Of a DNA stretch of 28,159 bases, positions 15,368-21,790 are shown piece by piece (position 1 is the stretch's first letter; every line of letters begins with the position of its first letter). The notes under the pieces are model-generated. The model searched no databases, was not told where the DNA came from, and was given only the letters and a program-made list of their open reading frames with translations. The stretch is from Candidatus Saccharimonadota bacterium (GTDB lineage Bacteria > Patescibacteriota > Saccharimonadia > UBA4664). The translations under genes were made by a program, and so were the position numbers. The stretch spans positions 1 to 28,159 of the forward strand of contig JAQZBT010000001.1 of assembly GCA_029237755.1 (NCBI GenBank), given 5' to 3'.

Positions 15368-15439
15368 CGTTTTGCAATAACGGCCATATCGGTCCCATCG
15401 TAGTGCCTGTATCATTTTCCGCATTACAGAGGGCATTCT

Positions 15440-16726
15440 ATGAAGCATTCCGTATCTGAACATCATTTGGCCGGCGGTGCGTCGGGCCTGGTGATCGATG
15501 TCCCCGGCAGTGACGTTGTCAGTATCCAAGTACGATTTAATTCCGGATTCCAGTTTTCTCAACCGGATCTCTACGAAATTCCGCATGTGATGGAGCACGT
15601 GCTGGCGACTGTGACAAAGCGTCATCCGGGGCCCAACCAGTTCATCATTGACGCTCAAAAGAATGGGGCGTACGTCAACGCCAGTACCAGCGTTGACTCC
15701 AACGGCTACATCTATGAGTGTGCCGACTTTGAGCTCGAACGTATTCTGGATCTGGTCGAGGAGCAGCTGGCTGAGCCGTTGTTTGAGCCGGTCTCGCTCA
15801 AGGCGGAGATTGGAAATGTGCGCGAGGAGCTCACCCGTAATACCACCCAACATGCCACCGTGTGCTCGGTGCGTCTTGCCGAAAAGGCCTATCCCAACCT
15901 GTGGCTCGACTACGACGCCCGCATCGCGCAACTGGAGGGGATTAAGGTCGAGCATATCGAGAAGCACTACCACCAGACGCATACTTCGGCCAACTCCCGG
16001 TTTGTGATCGCCGGCAGTTTTCCGGATGGCGGAGCGAAACTGGCCAAGCGGCTGGACAAGATCTTCGGACGGCTGCCGGTAGGGGAGCGGAAGCCGCGCA
16101 GCCTGGAGATTGGGCTCAATCTGAAGTCGCCGATCGTGACGAAACGCGATATCCAGCAGTTGTACTACCGGGTAGTGATGTACTTTGGCGAGCTGACCGA
16201 GCCGGAGCGCCGGGCCATGACGCTGCTCAGGCTGATCCTGGTTGGCGGAATGGGCGCGCGCATCCTGGGTGAAGCCCGGCGGCGTGGTCTGGCCTATGGC
16301 GTCGGCGGAGCCGGTCACGCGGAGCCGGGCAATAGCTCATTCGGGTTTTTGGGCTATGTGACGCCAACCAATGCCGAAGCCTTGTTTGAGCTGATGGCGA
16401 GGGAGTTTGGAGCGGTGCGCGAGGGCAAAGTGAAGGAATCAGAGCTCCAGGCGGCCAAAGACCTGTTGATCGGATCATTGAAGCGGTCCACGCAGACTCC
16501 GGGAGATATCCTCGGATGGTACCTGGAACCTTATGACGAGGCCGGCGAGATTCGCGACTTCGGCCGGACGTTGGAACTTTTGCGCGGCGTACGGCTGGAC
16601 GAAGTCGTGGCTTTGGCGCGCAAGGCCAGCGCCGGGGAGAGAAGGGGATTGAGCTTTCTGGGCAGAGTCGACAAGGCCCTGGCTACTAGATACGCAGACC
16701 TACTGGAGCCCCTCTGGAGAGTTTGA
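15440..16726 (+). CDS. M16 family zinc peptidase
   Basis: 428 aa. The inverted zinc motif HxxEH is present (His49, Glu52, His53; HVMEH), with the third ligand Glu129 or Glu130 (NVREEL) about 76 residues later, the family spacing. The C-terminal half is the second M16 domain (LLRLILVGGMGARILGEARRRGLAYGVGG). Unlike many gene pairs in this family, no second M16 gene lies beside it. There is no signal peptide, so it is probably cytoplasmic and degrades or processes peptides. AGAGGG precedes the ATG. Its stop codon lies inside the -35 of the next promoter. The substrate is unknown. Confidence 0.92.
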   Translation: MKHSVSEHHLAGGASGLVIDVPGSDVVSIQVRFNSGFQFSQPDLYEIPHVMEHVLATVTKRHPGPNQFIIDAQKNGAYVNASTSVDSNGYIYECADFELERILDLVEEQLAEPLFEPVSLKAEIGNVREELTRNTTQHATVCSVRLAEKAYPNLWLDYDARIAQLEGIKVEHIEKHYHQTHTSANSRFVIAGSFPDGGAKLAKRLDKIFGRLPVGERKPRSLEIGLNLKSPIVTKRDIQQLYYRVVMYFGELTEPERRAMTLLRLILVGGMGARILGEARRRGLAYGVGGAGHAEPGNSSFGFLGYVTPTNAEALFELMAREFGAVREGKVKESELQAAKDLLIGSLKRSTQTPGDILGWYLEPYDEAGEIRDFGRTLELLRGVRLDEVVALARKASAGERRGLSFLGRVDKALATRYADLLEPLWRV

Positions 16727-16751
16727 CACCGCAGTAAAAATGTGTTAAAAT
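16723..16751 (+). promoter_or_regulatory. strong promoter of the first LPxTG protein
   Basis: Consensus TTGACA (16723-16728), a 17-nt spacer and TAAAAT (16746-16751) with TG one base upstream. It is the best promoter in the window. The inverted repeat CCCACT-N6-AGTGGG (16755-16772) straddles the predicted start site and could be an operator. Confidence 0.85.
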
Positions 16752-16776
16752 GCTCCCACTGCAATTAGTGGGCAGG

Positions 16777-16820
16777 AATCCACCTGGACACGCATGCCGC
16801 CCATGCGTTTCAGGTGGGTT
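16777..16820 (+). other. nested hairpin in the long 5' leader of the first LPxTG gene
   Basis: An outer stem AATCCACCTG / CAGGTGGGTT (16777-16786 with 16811-16820, one G-U pair) encloses an inner 7-bp stem ACGCATG / CATGCGT (16790-16796, 16802-16808). TTTCTGG at its 3' end could act as a weak terminator, so it may be an attenuator or a protective structure. The leader from about 16758 to 16945 (188 nt) also holds a 25-codon ORF at 16831-16908 without a clear SD. Confidence 0.5.
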
Positions 16821-16945
16821 TCTGGTCGTTATGAGGTCAGGATTTACTCTTATGCTTGCACCTATGAGGAAACACTTCATACTGCGAGTCAAGAGGGACA
16901 GGTTTTAACAATTCTTCCTATAAGAAGATACAAGGAGATTAAACT

Positions 16946-17983
16946 ATGGCTTCGTTGAAGCACATCATGAAGGGCCTGGGTATCGCTGCTAGCGCGGTTG
17001 CGCTCGCGTTGTCACTGGTGAGCCCTGTGGCAACTCAGGCTGCAGCCGGTGAGCCTCGCGACTGCGAGACCTTCTCCATCATCTACTGTGGCGCGTACAC
17101 CAAGGCCGAGTTGCTGAAGAAGATGACTGAAGGTGACGGTAGGCACTCCGCTGCCAATATCCAGCAGATCTACTACAAGGAAGGTCGCGGTGTTACCGAG
17201 GCCAACTTTAAGTCCGCCAGCACCGTCGACGGCCGCGTCTACAAGGACGGCCGCGTAGTCGTAAACGGCAAGACCGTTGCTACCGGTGGTAAGGCGATCA
17301 GCCGCACCTATACCGAAGGCTCGACCAAGAGCGGCTCGGTGTGGATGCGCCCCAACAGTCAGGGCTTCGCGGTCGACTCAATCCCGGCCTGGGTCAACAT
17401 GGACGGTGGCCAGTTCCGTTACTACATCATCAAGTCCTGTGGTAATATCGGCGTCGCTACTCCGGTAAAGACTCCGACTCCGTCTCCGACTCCCGCTCCA
17501 GTGCACGAGTTTGACTGTATCGACCTGGTGCCTACCCGTGTTACCAACAAGGGTAGTAACGACACCTACCGGTTCACCGTCACTCCCAAGGTCAAGAATG
17601 TAACAATCACTGGTTACCGCTTCACCTTCAGCGACGGCACCAGTGTGACGACTGCGGCTGACAAGCCCTTCGTGGAGCGCGAGATCAAGAGCGGTTCATT
17701 CAAGGTTCAGGCTCAGGTCATCACCAACAAGGGTGAGACCAAGATCGTTGAAGCTTGCACCGCCACGGTTAACATTACCGTCAACACCCCGTCTCCGACC
17801 CCGACTCCGACTCCGACTCCGACCGCTACTCCTCAGGTACTTGGTGTCACCACTCTGCCCGAGACCGGCCCGGCCGCTCTCCTGGGTGGTATCGCCGGCC
17901 TGACGGCTGTCGGCTACGCCGGTCGTTCGTACCTGCGCTCGCGCAAAGCCCTGATGGACTCGCTGCGCAACAAAAACCGTTAA
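16946..17983 (+). CDS. LPxTG wall-anchored surface protein, probably abundant
   Basis: 345 aa; ATG with SD AAGGAG. A signal peptide (about 1-33, ending near ATQAAAG) is followed by an N-terminal domain with Cys40, Cys48 and Cys165 (RDCETFSIIYCGAY ... IIKSCGN). I associate this domain with Saccharibacteria surface proteins. A Pro/Thr linker (174-187), a PKD-like beta domain bounded by Cys191 and Cys271, a TPTP linker and a sortase signal complete it: LPETG (304-308), hydrophobic segment, RSRKALMDSLRNKNR. Sortase would join it to peptidoglycan. A near-consensus promoter and codons ending mostly in C or G (AAG for Lys, ACC for Thr) suggest high expression. The second LPxTG gene downstream is a relative. 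Its role is unknown. Confidence 0.93.
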   Translation: MASLKHIMKGLGIAASAVALALSLVSPVATQAAAGEPRDCETFSIIYCGAYTKAELLKKMTEGDGRHSAANIQQIYYKEGRGVTEANFKSASTVDGRVYKDGRVVVNGKTVATGGKAISRTYTEGSTKSGSVWMRPNSQGFAVDSIPAWVNMDGGQFRYYIIKSCGNIGVATPVKTPTPSPTPAPVHEFDCIDLVPTRVTNKGSNDTYRFTVTPKVKNVTITGYRFTFSDGTSVTTAADKPFVEREIKSGSFKVQAQVITNKGETKIVEACTATVNITVNTPSPTPTPTPTPTATPQVLGVTTLPETGPAALLGGIAGLTAVGYAGRSYLRSRKALMDSLRNKNR

Positions 17984-17993
17984 TTTGTAGTAA

Positions 17994-18009
17994 CGGGGCC
18001 TCGGCCCCG
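17994..18009 (+). terminator. GC-rich hairpin after the first LPxTG gene
   Basis: CGGGGC (17994-17999), CTCG tetraloop, GCCCCG (18004-18009). No U tract follows, so it probably stabilises the 3' end. Confidence 0.5.
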
Positions 18010-18050
18010 GAACGTGTAATTGACAGTCAGTCGCGGATTTCGTGACAATC

Positions 18051-18090
18051 AACAAACCCTGCTCTCTACGGCGGGGTTTGTTGTGTTATG
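18051..18090 (+). terminator. intrinsic terminator after the first LPxTG gene
   Basis: A 12-bp stem (18051-18062 with 18071-18082, one G-U) has an 8-nt loop. Its 3' arm ends GGTTTGTT and is followed by GTGTT. Confidence 0.8.
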
Positions 18091-18095
18091 TAGCA

Positions 18096-18124
18096 TTGAA
18101 AAATCGCTTGGCGACGGTTAGTAT
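18096..18124 (+). promoter_or_regulatory. promoter of the second LPxTG protein
   Basis: TTGAAA (18096-18101), a 17-nt spacer and TAGTAT (18119-18124). The leader would be about 36 nt and contains the SD GAAGGGAG. Confidence 0.7.
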
Positions 18125-18166
18125 TACGTCTCAACGTGTGAGCAAGCAGACTGTGAAGGGAGCATT

Positions 18167-19381
18167 ATGGACTTGCTAAGACGCTTCGGATGGGTGTTGT
18201 TACTTGTGCCAGCTGCGTACATGGTCGGGTTCGGTTGGCCGCAGGCCCAACCTGAGAAACGGCTAGCTGCCACTACCAGCTTTCTGGGGACACCAACTCC
18301 GGCGGCTAAACCGGCGCCCAAGCCAACTACGAGGGTTATTACCAGGCCGGCGCCGCAGCCAAAAACCACGGTCATCGTGAAGCCGGCGCCAAGGCCCCAG
18401 AAGACAGTGATCATAAGGCAAGCGCCACAGCCAACGCCACGGGTCATCTATAAGCAGGCACCGACGCCGAGGCCGCAAGTGATACACAGGACTGCTCCGG
18501 CACCAGCGCCGCGCGTAGTCACGACTGTGCCGGCCCAACAAACGGTGGTGCGCAACCCGAGCTTCACCTGTGATGCGATGACCGTGACCAAGGCATCGGA
18601 CACGATGTGGCGGTTCAATATGCAATCGCGAGTTTCGGATACCCAGGCCGAAGGGTACAGGTTCACTTTTAGCGACCAGGGGCAGGCTACGACTTCGAAT
18701 CCCTGGATCGATAAGCCGGTGACTACCGGACCGATTAAGGTCTATGGCCAGGTGCTGACTAATGAAGGTGAATCGCCGGTGAGTGATGCGTGCAGTGTCA
18801 CTGCAGGAGGCGAGCGGCCGGTAGCTGCGGCTGCGGATCCTGTGACGGTAGTGGCTCCGGCGCCGGCGAACGCAGCGCCGGTGGGACCGGCGGTGCTACA
18901 TTGCGACAAGGTCACGGTGTCGGATGTTTCGCCAACGATGTGGCGCTTTTCGGTCCACGCGCGGGCGGAGAACACCACTATTAGTGGATACCGGTTCTCA
19001 TTTAGTGATAGCGGCGCGCAGGCCACCACCGATGCCGGCCATCCCTACACAGACAAGGTGAAGACCAGTAGTCCATTGAAGGTGCGGGCTCAAGTGCTGG
19101 GAAATGACGGTTCCGTGACGCCTCAAACTGAGCAGTGCAGTGTTACGGCCGGTGGGACCGGAGCGTCGCCTGCGCCAACCAGGTCGGCCAGTCCGGCACC
19201 GACCTATTCGGTAACGCCAACGCCCAGTGGGCAAGTGCTCGGGGCGGCGACTCCGGCATTGCCTGACACCGGCCCTGAGGTGGCATTGGGCGGTGCGGTT
19301 GGATTGGGCATTGTGGGCTATGCCGGCCGGGCATACTTACGGTCGCGGAAAGCATTACGAGATTCTTTGAAGCGTCGCTAG
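18167..19381 (+). CDS. LPxTG surface protein with 12-residue repeats and two Cys-bounded beta domains
   Basis: 404 aa; ATG with GAAGGGAG (18155-18162). The N-terminus MDLLRRFGWVLLLVPAAYMV is a signal or anchor segment. Residues 55-126 form six 12-residue repeats of the pattern xxVIx(K/R)xAPxPx, probably a rigid stalk. Two PKD-like domains follow, bounded by Cys135-Cys209 and Cys246-Cys324, sharing TMWRF and GYRF(T/S)FSD and clearly related to the domain of the preceding gene. The end is a sortase signal: LPDTG (365-369), hydrophobic segment, RSRKALRDSLKRR. The two genes look like diverged paralogues. Each Cys pair probably forms a disulfide. Adhesion or host contact is plausible but only inferred. 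Confidence 0.92.
   Translation: MDLLRRFGWVLLLVPAAYMVGFGWPQAQPEKRLAATTSFLGTPTPAAKPAPKPTTRVITRPAPQPKTTVIVKPAPRPQKTVIIRQAPQPTPRVIYKQAPTPRPQVIHRTAPAPAPRVVTTVPAQQTVVRNPSFTCDAMTVTKASDTMWRFNMQSRVSDTQAEGYRFTFSDQGQATTSNPWIDKPVTTGPIKVYGQVLTNEGESPVSDACSVTAGGERPVAAAADPVTVVAPAPANAAPVGPAVLHCDKVTVSDVSPTMWRFSVHARAENTTISGYRFSFSDSGAQATTDAGHPYTDKVKTSSPLKVRAQVLGNDGSVTPQTEQCSVTAGGTGASPAPTRSASPAPTYSVTPTPSGQVLGAATPALPDTGPEVALGGAVGLGIVGYAGRAYLRSRKALRDSLKRR
18329..18544 (+). repeat. six in-frame 36-bp repeats encoding a Pro-rich stalk
   Basis: The units start at residues 55, 67, 79, 91, 103 and 115 of the second LPxTG protein. Val-Ile at positions 3-4, a basic residue at 6 and Ala-Pro at 8-9 recur; the sixth unit is degenerate. 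At the DNA level the copies have diverged, so the repeat is old. Confidence 0.85.
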
Positions 19382-19452
19382 CTGAATGCTGGATGTGAGC
19401 CATTGCCAGATAGGGGAGTGTTATTGACGAGCGCCGCTACCGATTACGTAAC

Positions 19453-19483
19453 TGTGGATAACTGCAGGCAATAGTTATCCACA
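19453..19483. promoter_or_regulatory. inverted pair of perfect DnaA boxes
   Basis: TGTGGATAA (19453-19461) and TTATCCACA (19475-19483) are consensus DnaA boxes in opposite orientation, and the symmetry extends to 11 bp around a 9-nt spacer. A third, one-mismatch box GGTGGATAA lies at 19542-19550. They sit about 75 nt upstream of the mraZ -35. The palindrome could also be an RNA hairpin, but no U tract follows. Confidence 0.6.
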
Positions 19484-19503
19484 ATAGTCAAAGATTTGAA
19501 CTC

Positions 19504-19528
19504 AACGAGGCCTAAACAGCCTCGTTTT
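19504..19528 (+). terminator. intrinsic terminator after the second LPxTG gene
   Basis: AACGAGGC (19504-19511), a 7-nt loop and GCCTCGTT (19519-19526), ending in TTTT. It separates the surface-protein genes from the division cluster. Confidence 0.85.
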
Positions 19529-19557
19529 GGTGTCTGGGAGGGGTGGATAACATCGAC

Positions 19558-19587
19558 TGGACAGTGGGTAAGCATGGGTACTATACT
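19558..19587 (+). promoter_or_regulatory. promoter of the mraZ division cluster
   Basis: TGGACA (19558-19563), an 18-nt spacer and TATACT (19582-19587). The start site falls near 19594, leaving a 46-nt leader. MraZ boxes overlap the spacer and the first transcribed bases. Confidence 0.75.
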
Positions 19588-19610
19588 GCTTTCAGTGGGT
19601 TGCAGTGGGT
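19565..19610 (+). promoter_or_regulatory. MraZ operator: four phased TGGGT repeats
   Basis: TGGGT occurs at 19565-19569, 19575-19579, 19596-19600 and 19606-19610. Within each pair the copies are separated by 5 nt (10-nt period), and the pairs are two helical turns apart (21 nt). TGGG-type repeats with 5-nt spacers are the known MraZ recognition pattern. One pair lies in the promoter spacer, the other at the start of the transcript, which fits autorepression. Confidence 0.8.
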
Positions 19611-19639
19611 AGCACTCACCACGGTAGGAACAACAAAAC

Positions 19640-19996
19640 TTGGATTTCTTCGAACGAAAACTAGACGACAAGAACCGGCTAACCATTCCGGCAGAGGTAC
19701 GTCACGAGTTTGAAGGCGGAAGAGTTGTTATCACCCGCGGTTTTGCTAAATACCTGCATCTGTACACTGAAAAGGTCTGGAACGAAGACATGGAGACGGC
19801 GCTCAAAGGGGACATCCTCGACGAGCGAACGGCCGATATCAATGTCCAGTTCAGAACGGGCAAGACGACCTCAGGCATGGACGCCAAGCAGGGTCGGATC
19901 ACGCTCGAACAACATCTCCTCGATTACGCAGGCATAGGCAAGGAGGTGGTCGCTGTCAGAGCCGGAAAGTACTGGCGCCTGACGGCCAAAGAATAA
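19640..19996 (+). CDS. mraZ: division-cluster regulator MraZ
   Basis: 118 aa with a TTG start at 19640; AGGAA (19626-19630) lies 9 nt upstream. Two SpoVT/AbrB-like half domains are visible, with signatures DDKNRLTIP near the N-terminus and DAKQGRITLE in the second half. MraZ forms ring-shaped oligomers that bind phased TGGG repeats and regulate the dcw cluster; matching repeats are present in its own promoter. At 118 aa it is shorter than the E. coli protein (about 152) but keeps both domains. It is first in the cluster, followed by a 295-nt gap before rsmH. Confidence 0.95.
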   Translation: MDFFERKLDDKNRLTIPAEVRHEFEGGRVVITRGFAKYLHLYTEKVWNEDMETALKGDILDERTADINVQFRTGKTTSGMDAKQGRITLEQHLLDYAGIGKEVVAVRAGKYWRLTAKE

Positions 19997-20291
19997 CTTA
20001 GTTTTTTACTCAAAAAGAACCTTAAAAACCAAAACAAACATTTTAAAGGCAGCTATTTGGCAGTCAGCGAAACGGATCATAGGCAACCGTCTCAAGAGCC
20101 TCGAACCTCTATCGTAAACTCCACCTCACAACACACACTCTTTTTAGGAATTATTCATTCTCGAATAATTCCTTACCACACTTCGTCGCAAGGCGAAAAA
20201 ACTCCACTCCCCCTGTCGAGAGTCGAAACATGGCAGCGAATAACAAAAACGTTCAAACAAAAAGCTGACTGCTGAATAGGTGACCTTGAAA
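19997..20291 (+). other. structured noncoding interval between mraZ and rsmH
   Basis: 295 nt, A/C-rich and G-poor, unlike the coding DNA around it. It contains a perfect 11-bp hairpin AGGAATTATTC / GAATAATTCCT with a 6-nt loop (about 20148-20175) and a 6-bp stem capped by a GNRA-type GCAA loop (TTCGTC / GGCGAA, about 20185-20200). An open frame of 72 codons exists but its codon use is unlike the genome. No U-rich terminator is seen. It may be a long regulatory 5' UTR of rsmH or a small RNA. Confidence 0.4.
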
Positions 20292-21218
20292 ATGCAAACT
20301 CCACACCAACCAGTCCTATTAGACCAAGTCGTCACGGTCCTCGCTCCAAAATTGGGTGAGGCCTACGTTGATGGTACGGCCGGATACGGCGGACACGCCG
20401 CAGAAGTACTGGACAAGATCGGACCGGAAGGCCGGCTGATCCTGGTGGACCGGGACTCCAACGCCATCAAGGCGCTGGCGGAACGGTTCGGGGACCATGC
20501 AGAGATTATCCACGCCGACTTTCTGGAGGCAGCCCAAAGGCTGCTCGAGGATGGAACGCTCGTAGATATGATCCTGTTGGACCTGGGGGTTTCGTCACCA
20601 CAGCTTGACAATGCACAGAGAGGATTCAGCTTCAAAACTGATGCGGCTCTGGATATGCGGATGGACCAGTCCCAAAGCCTAACGGCGGCGGATGTGGTCA
20701 ACCACACTCCGGCTCGGGAGCTCGAGCGGATCATTCGGGAGTACGGCGAAGAGCCGCGCGCCCGGGCGGTCGCCAGAGCGATCGTAGACGGCAGGCCATA
20801 CGCCACGACGGCCAAATTAGCCAAAGTCGTGCGTAGTGCCGCGTTGGTCGGCGGAGATATTGATCCCGCCACCCGTACCTTCCAGGCAATCCGCATCAAG
20901 GTGAATGCTGAGCTCGAACAGTTGCGGGAAGCCCTGCCGGTATTCAACAAAATTTTGAGGACCGGAGGCCGGCTGGCCGTCATCAGTTTTCATTCTCTCG
21001 AAGATCGCATCGTGAAGCAGTTCATTGAAACTGAATCGCGGGATTGCATTTGTCCACCAAAACAGCCAATATGTACATGTGGACATACCGCTAGCCTTAA
21101 AAAGCTAACGGGTAAACCGATTACCGCCGATTCCACCGAGATTGCTATCAATCCGCGTGCCAGGAGTGCAAAGCTCCGCGCCGCCGAAAAAATAAACAAA
21201 AACAAAAGGAGGACATAA
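20292..21218 (+). CDS. rsmH: 16S rRNA (cytosine-1402-N4)-methyltransferase RsmH
   Basis: 308 aa from ATG 20292 (MQTPHQPVLLDQV, the usual family start), with AGGTG about 9 nt upstream. An in-frame GTG at 20280 is less likely. The SAM-binding motif DGTAGYGGHA lies at 27-36, followed by LLDLGVSSPQLD, QRGFSF, the helical insert, RTFQAIRIKVNAEL and ISFHSLEDRIVKQF. It methylates C1402 in the decoding centre of 16S rRNA. A cysteine knot-like tail (CICPPKQPICTCGH) is typical. It is part of the mraZ cluster, and its stop is 2 nt from the start of a 20-codon micro-ORF. Confidence 0.97.
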   Translation: MQTPHQPVLLDQVVTVLAPKLGEAYVDGTAGYGGHAAEVLDKIGPEGRLILVDRDSNAIKALAERFGDHAEIIHADFLEAAQRLLEDGTLVDMILLDLGVSSPQLDNAQRGFSFKTDAALDMRMDQSQSLTAADVVNHTPARELERIIREYGEEPRARAVARAIVDGRPYATTAKLAKVVRSAALVGGDIDPATRTFQAIRIKVNAELEQLREALPVFNKILRTGGRLAVISFHSLEDRIVKQFIETESRDCICPPKQPICTCGHTASLKKLTGKPITADSTEIAINPRARSAKLRAAEKINKNKRRT

Positions 21219-21220
21219 AT

Positions 21221-21283
21221 ATGTCCATCAAGGTAGAAGGCCGTTCTCGCCGCGTCGCGGTGAAAGTTCGTGTCAAGAAATAA
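21221..21283 (+). CDS. 20-aa basic micro-ORF directly after rsmH
   Basis: ATG at 21221, TAA at 21281-21283: MSIKVEGRSRRVAVKVRVKK. The SD AAAGGAGG (21205-21212) is one of the best in the window and is placed 8 nt before this ATG, while also forming the last codons of rsmH. Eight Lys/Arg and one Glu give a net charge of about +7. It is followed 14 nt later by a 9-bp GC hairpin. It could be a functional microprotein (ribosome- or membrane-binding) or a leader peptide controlling ftsL. I do not recognise a family. A lone strong SD makes translation likely. Confidence 0.6.
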   Translation: MSIKVEGRSRRVAVKVRVKK

Positions 21284-21297
21284 CGCATAGGGCGATA

Positions 21298-21386
21298 CAG
21301 CCCGGGACGACACACCCCGGGCTGCCGCCCATGTTAGTGTCGAAGCCTTGCACCCAAGGCAGTCCTTCGCAGGCGCACCCGCTTGC
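21298..21386 (+). other. three consecutive hairpins between the micro-ORF and ftsL
   Basis: Hairpin 1 is a perfect 9-bp stem (21298-21306, 21316-21324). Hairpin 2 is GCCTTG / CAAGGC around CACC (21345-21360). Hairpin 3 is GCAGGCG / CGCTTGC around CACC (21369-21386). No U tract follows. The repeated CACC loop suggests a structured RNA, perhaps a leader element of ftsL-ftsI. Confidence 0.5.
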
Positions 21387-21437
21387 ACCAAAAAAAGTCC
21401 GACAAAAATACAAAAAGAAAACGTTAGGTAAAAACTT

Positions 21438-21758
21438 ATGGCAACTGCCGCTTTTACGGCGCGCCGGAATCAGAACCTGTACCGGCAGCCAACCAAGTTG
21501 CAGCTTGGTCCGACATCGGCAACATTTGTCGTGATCGCACTGATTAGTGTGCTCGCGCTTCTATACCTCAATCAGATCACCAAAACCAATGCCTTCAGCT
21601 ACAAGCTGACCGAGCAGTCGGCCCAAAGGGACCGTGTGCTAGCGGAAAAGCGCGAGCTGCAAGTGGAAGCAGGACGACTCCAGTCCATCGAAGCTACCAA
21701 GAACTCCAACGTGGCCAAGGGGATGGTTCCGACCTCCCAAGTCACGTACGCCCGGTAA
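21438..21758 (+). CDS. ftsL: FtsL-like division protein
   Basis: 106 aa. A basic cytoplasmic N-terminus (about 1-27), a single membrane segment (about 28-45, FVVIALISVLALLYL) and an extracellular coiled coil (QSAQRDRVLAEKRELQVEAGRLQ). This is the bitopic topology of FtsL/FtsB. Primary sequence is not diagnostic, so the call relies on topology and on position between rsmH and ftsI, where ftsL normally sits. It probably scaffolds FtsQ and activates FtsWI at the septum. The SD is weak (AGGT, 9 nt upstream). FtsB-like function is an alternative. Confidence 0.8.
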   Translation: MATAAFTARRNQNLYRQPTKLQLGPTSATFVVIALISVLALLYLNQITKTNAFSYKLTEQSAQRDRVLAEKRELQVEAGRLQSIEATKNSNVAKGMVPTSQVTYAR

Positions 21759-21790
21759 TCTGATCTACAGATTGGTATAGGATAAGAACA

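Noticed and set aside
18329..18544. 36-bp periodic repeats resembling CRISPR spacing
   Set aside because: The periodicity is coding (12-residue units), the units are diverged, contiguous and without spacers, and no cas genes are near.
19453..19550. replication origin
   Set aside because: Two perfect DnaA boxes and one near-match are too few, there is no AT-rich unwinding stretch, and dnaA/dnaN are not in the window.
20057..20275. 72-codon ORF between mraZ and rsmH
   Set aside because: It has a TTG start without SD, codon use unlike neighbours, runs through two hairpins and resembles no family.
21331..21534. 67-codon ORF before and inside ftsL
   Set aside because: It overlaps the hairpins and ftsL in another frame and has no SD.
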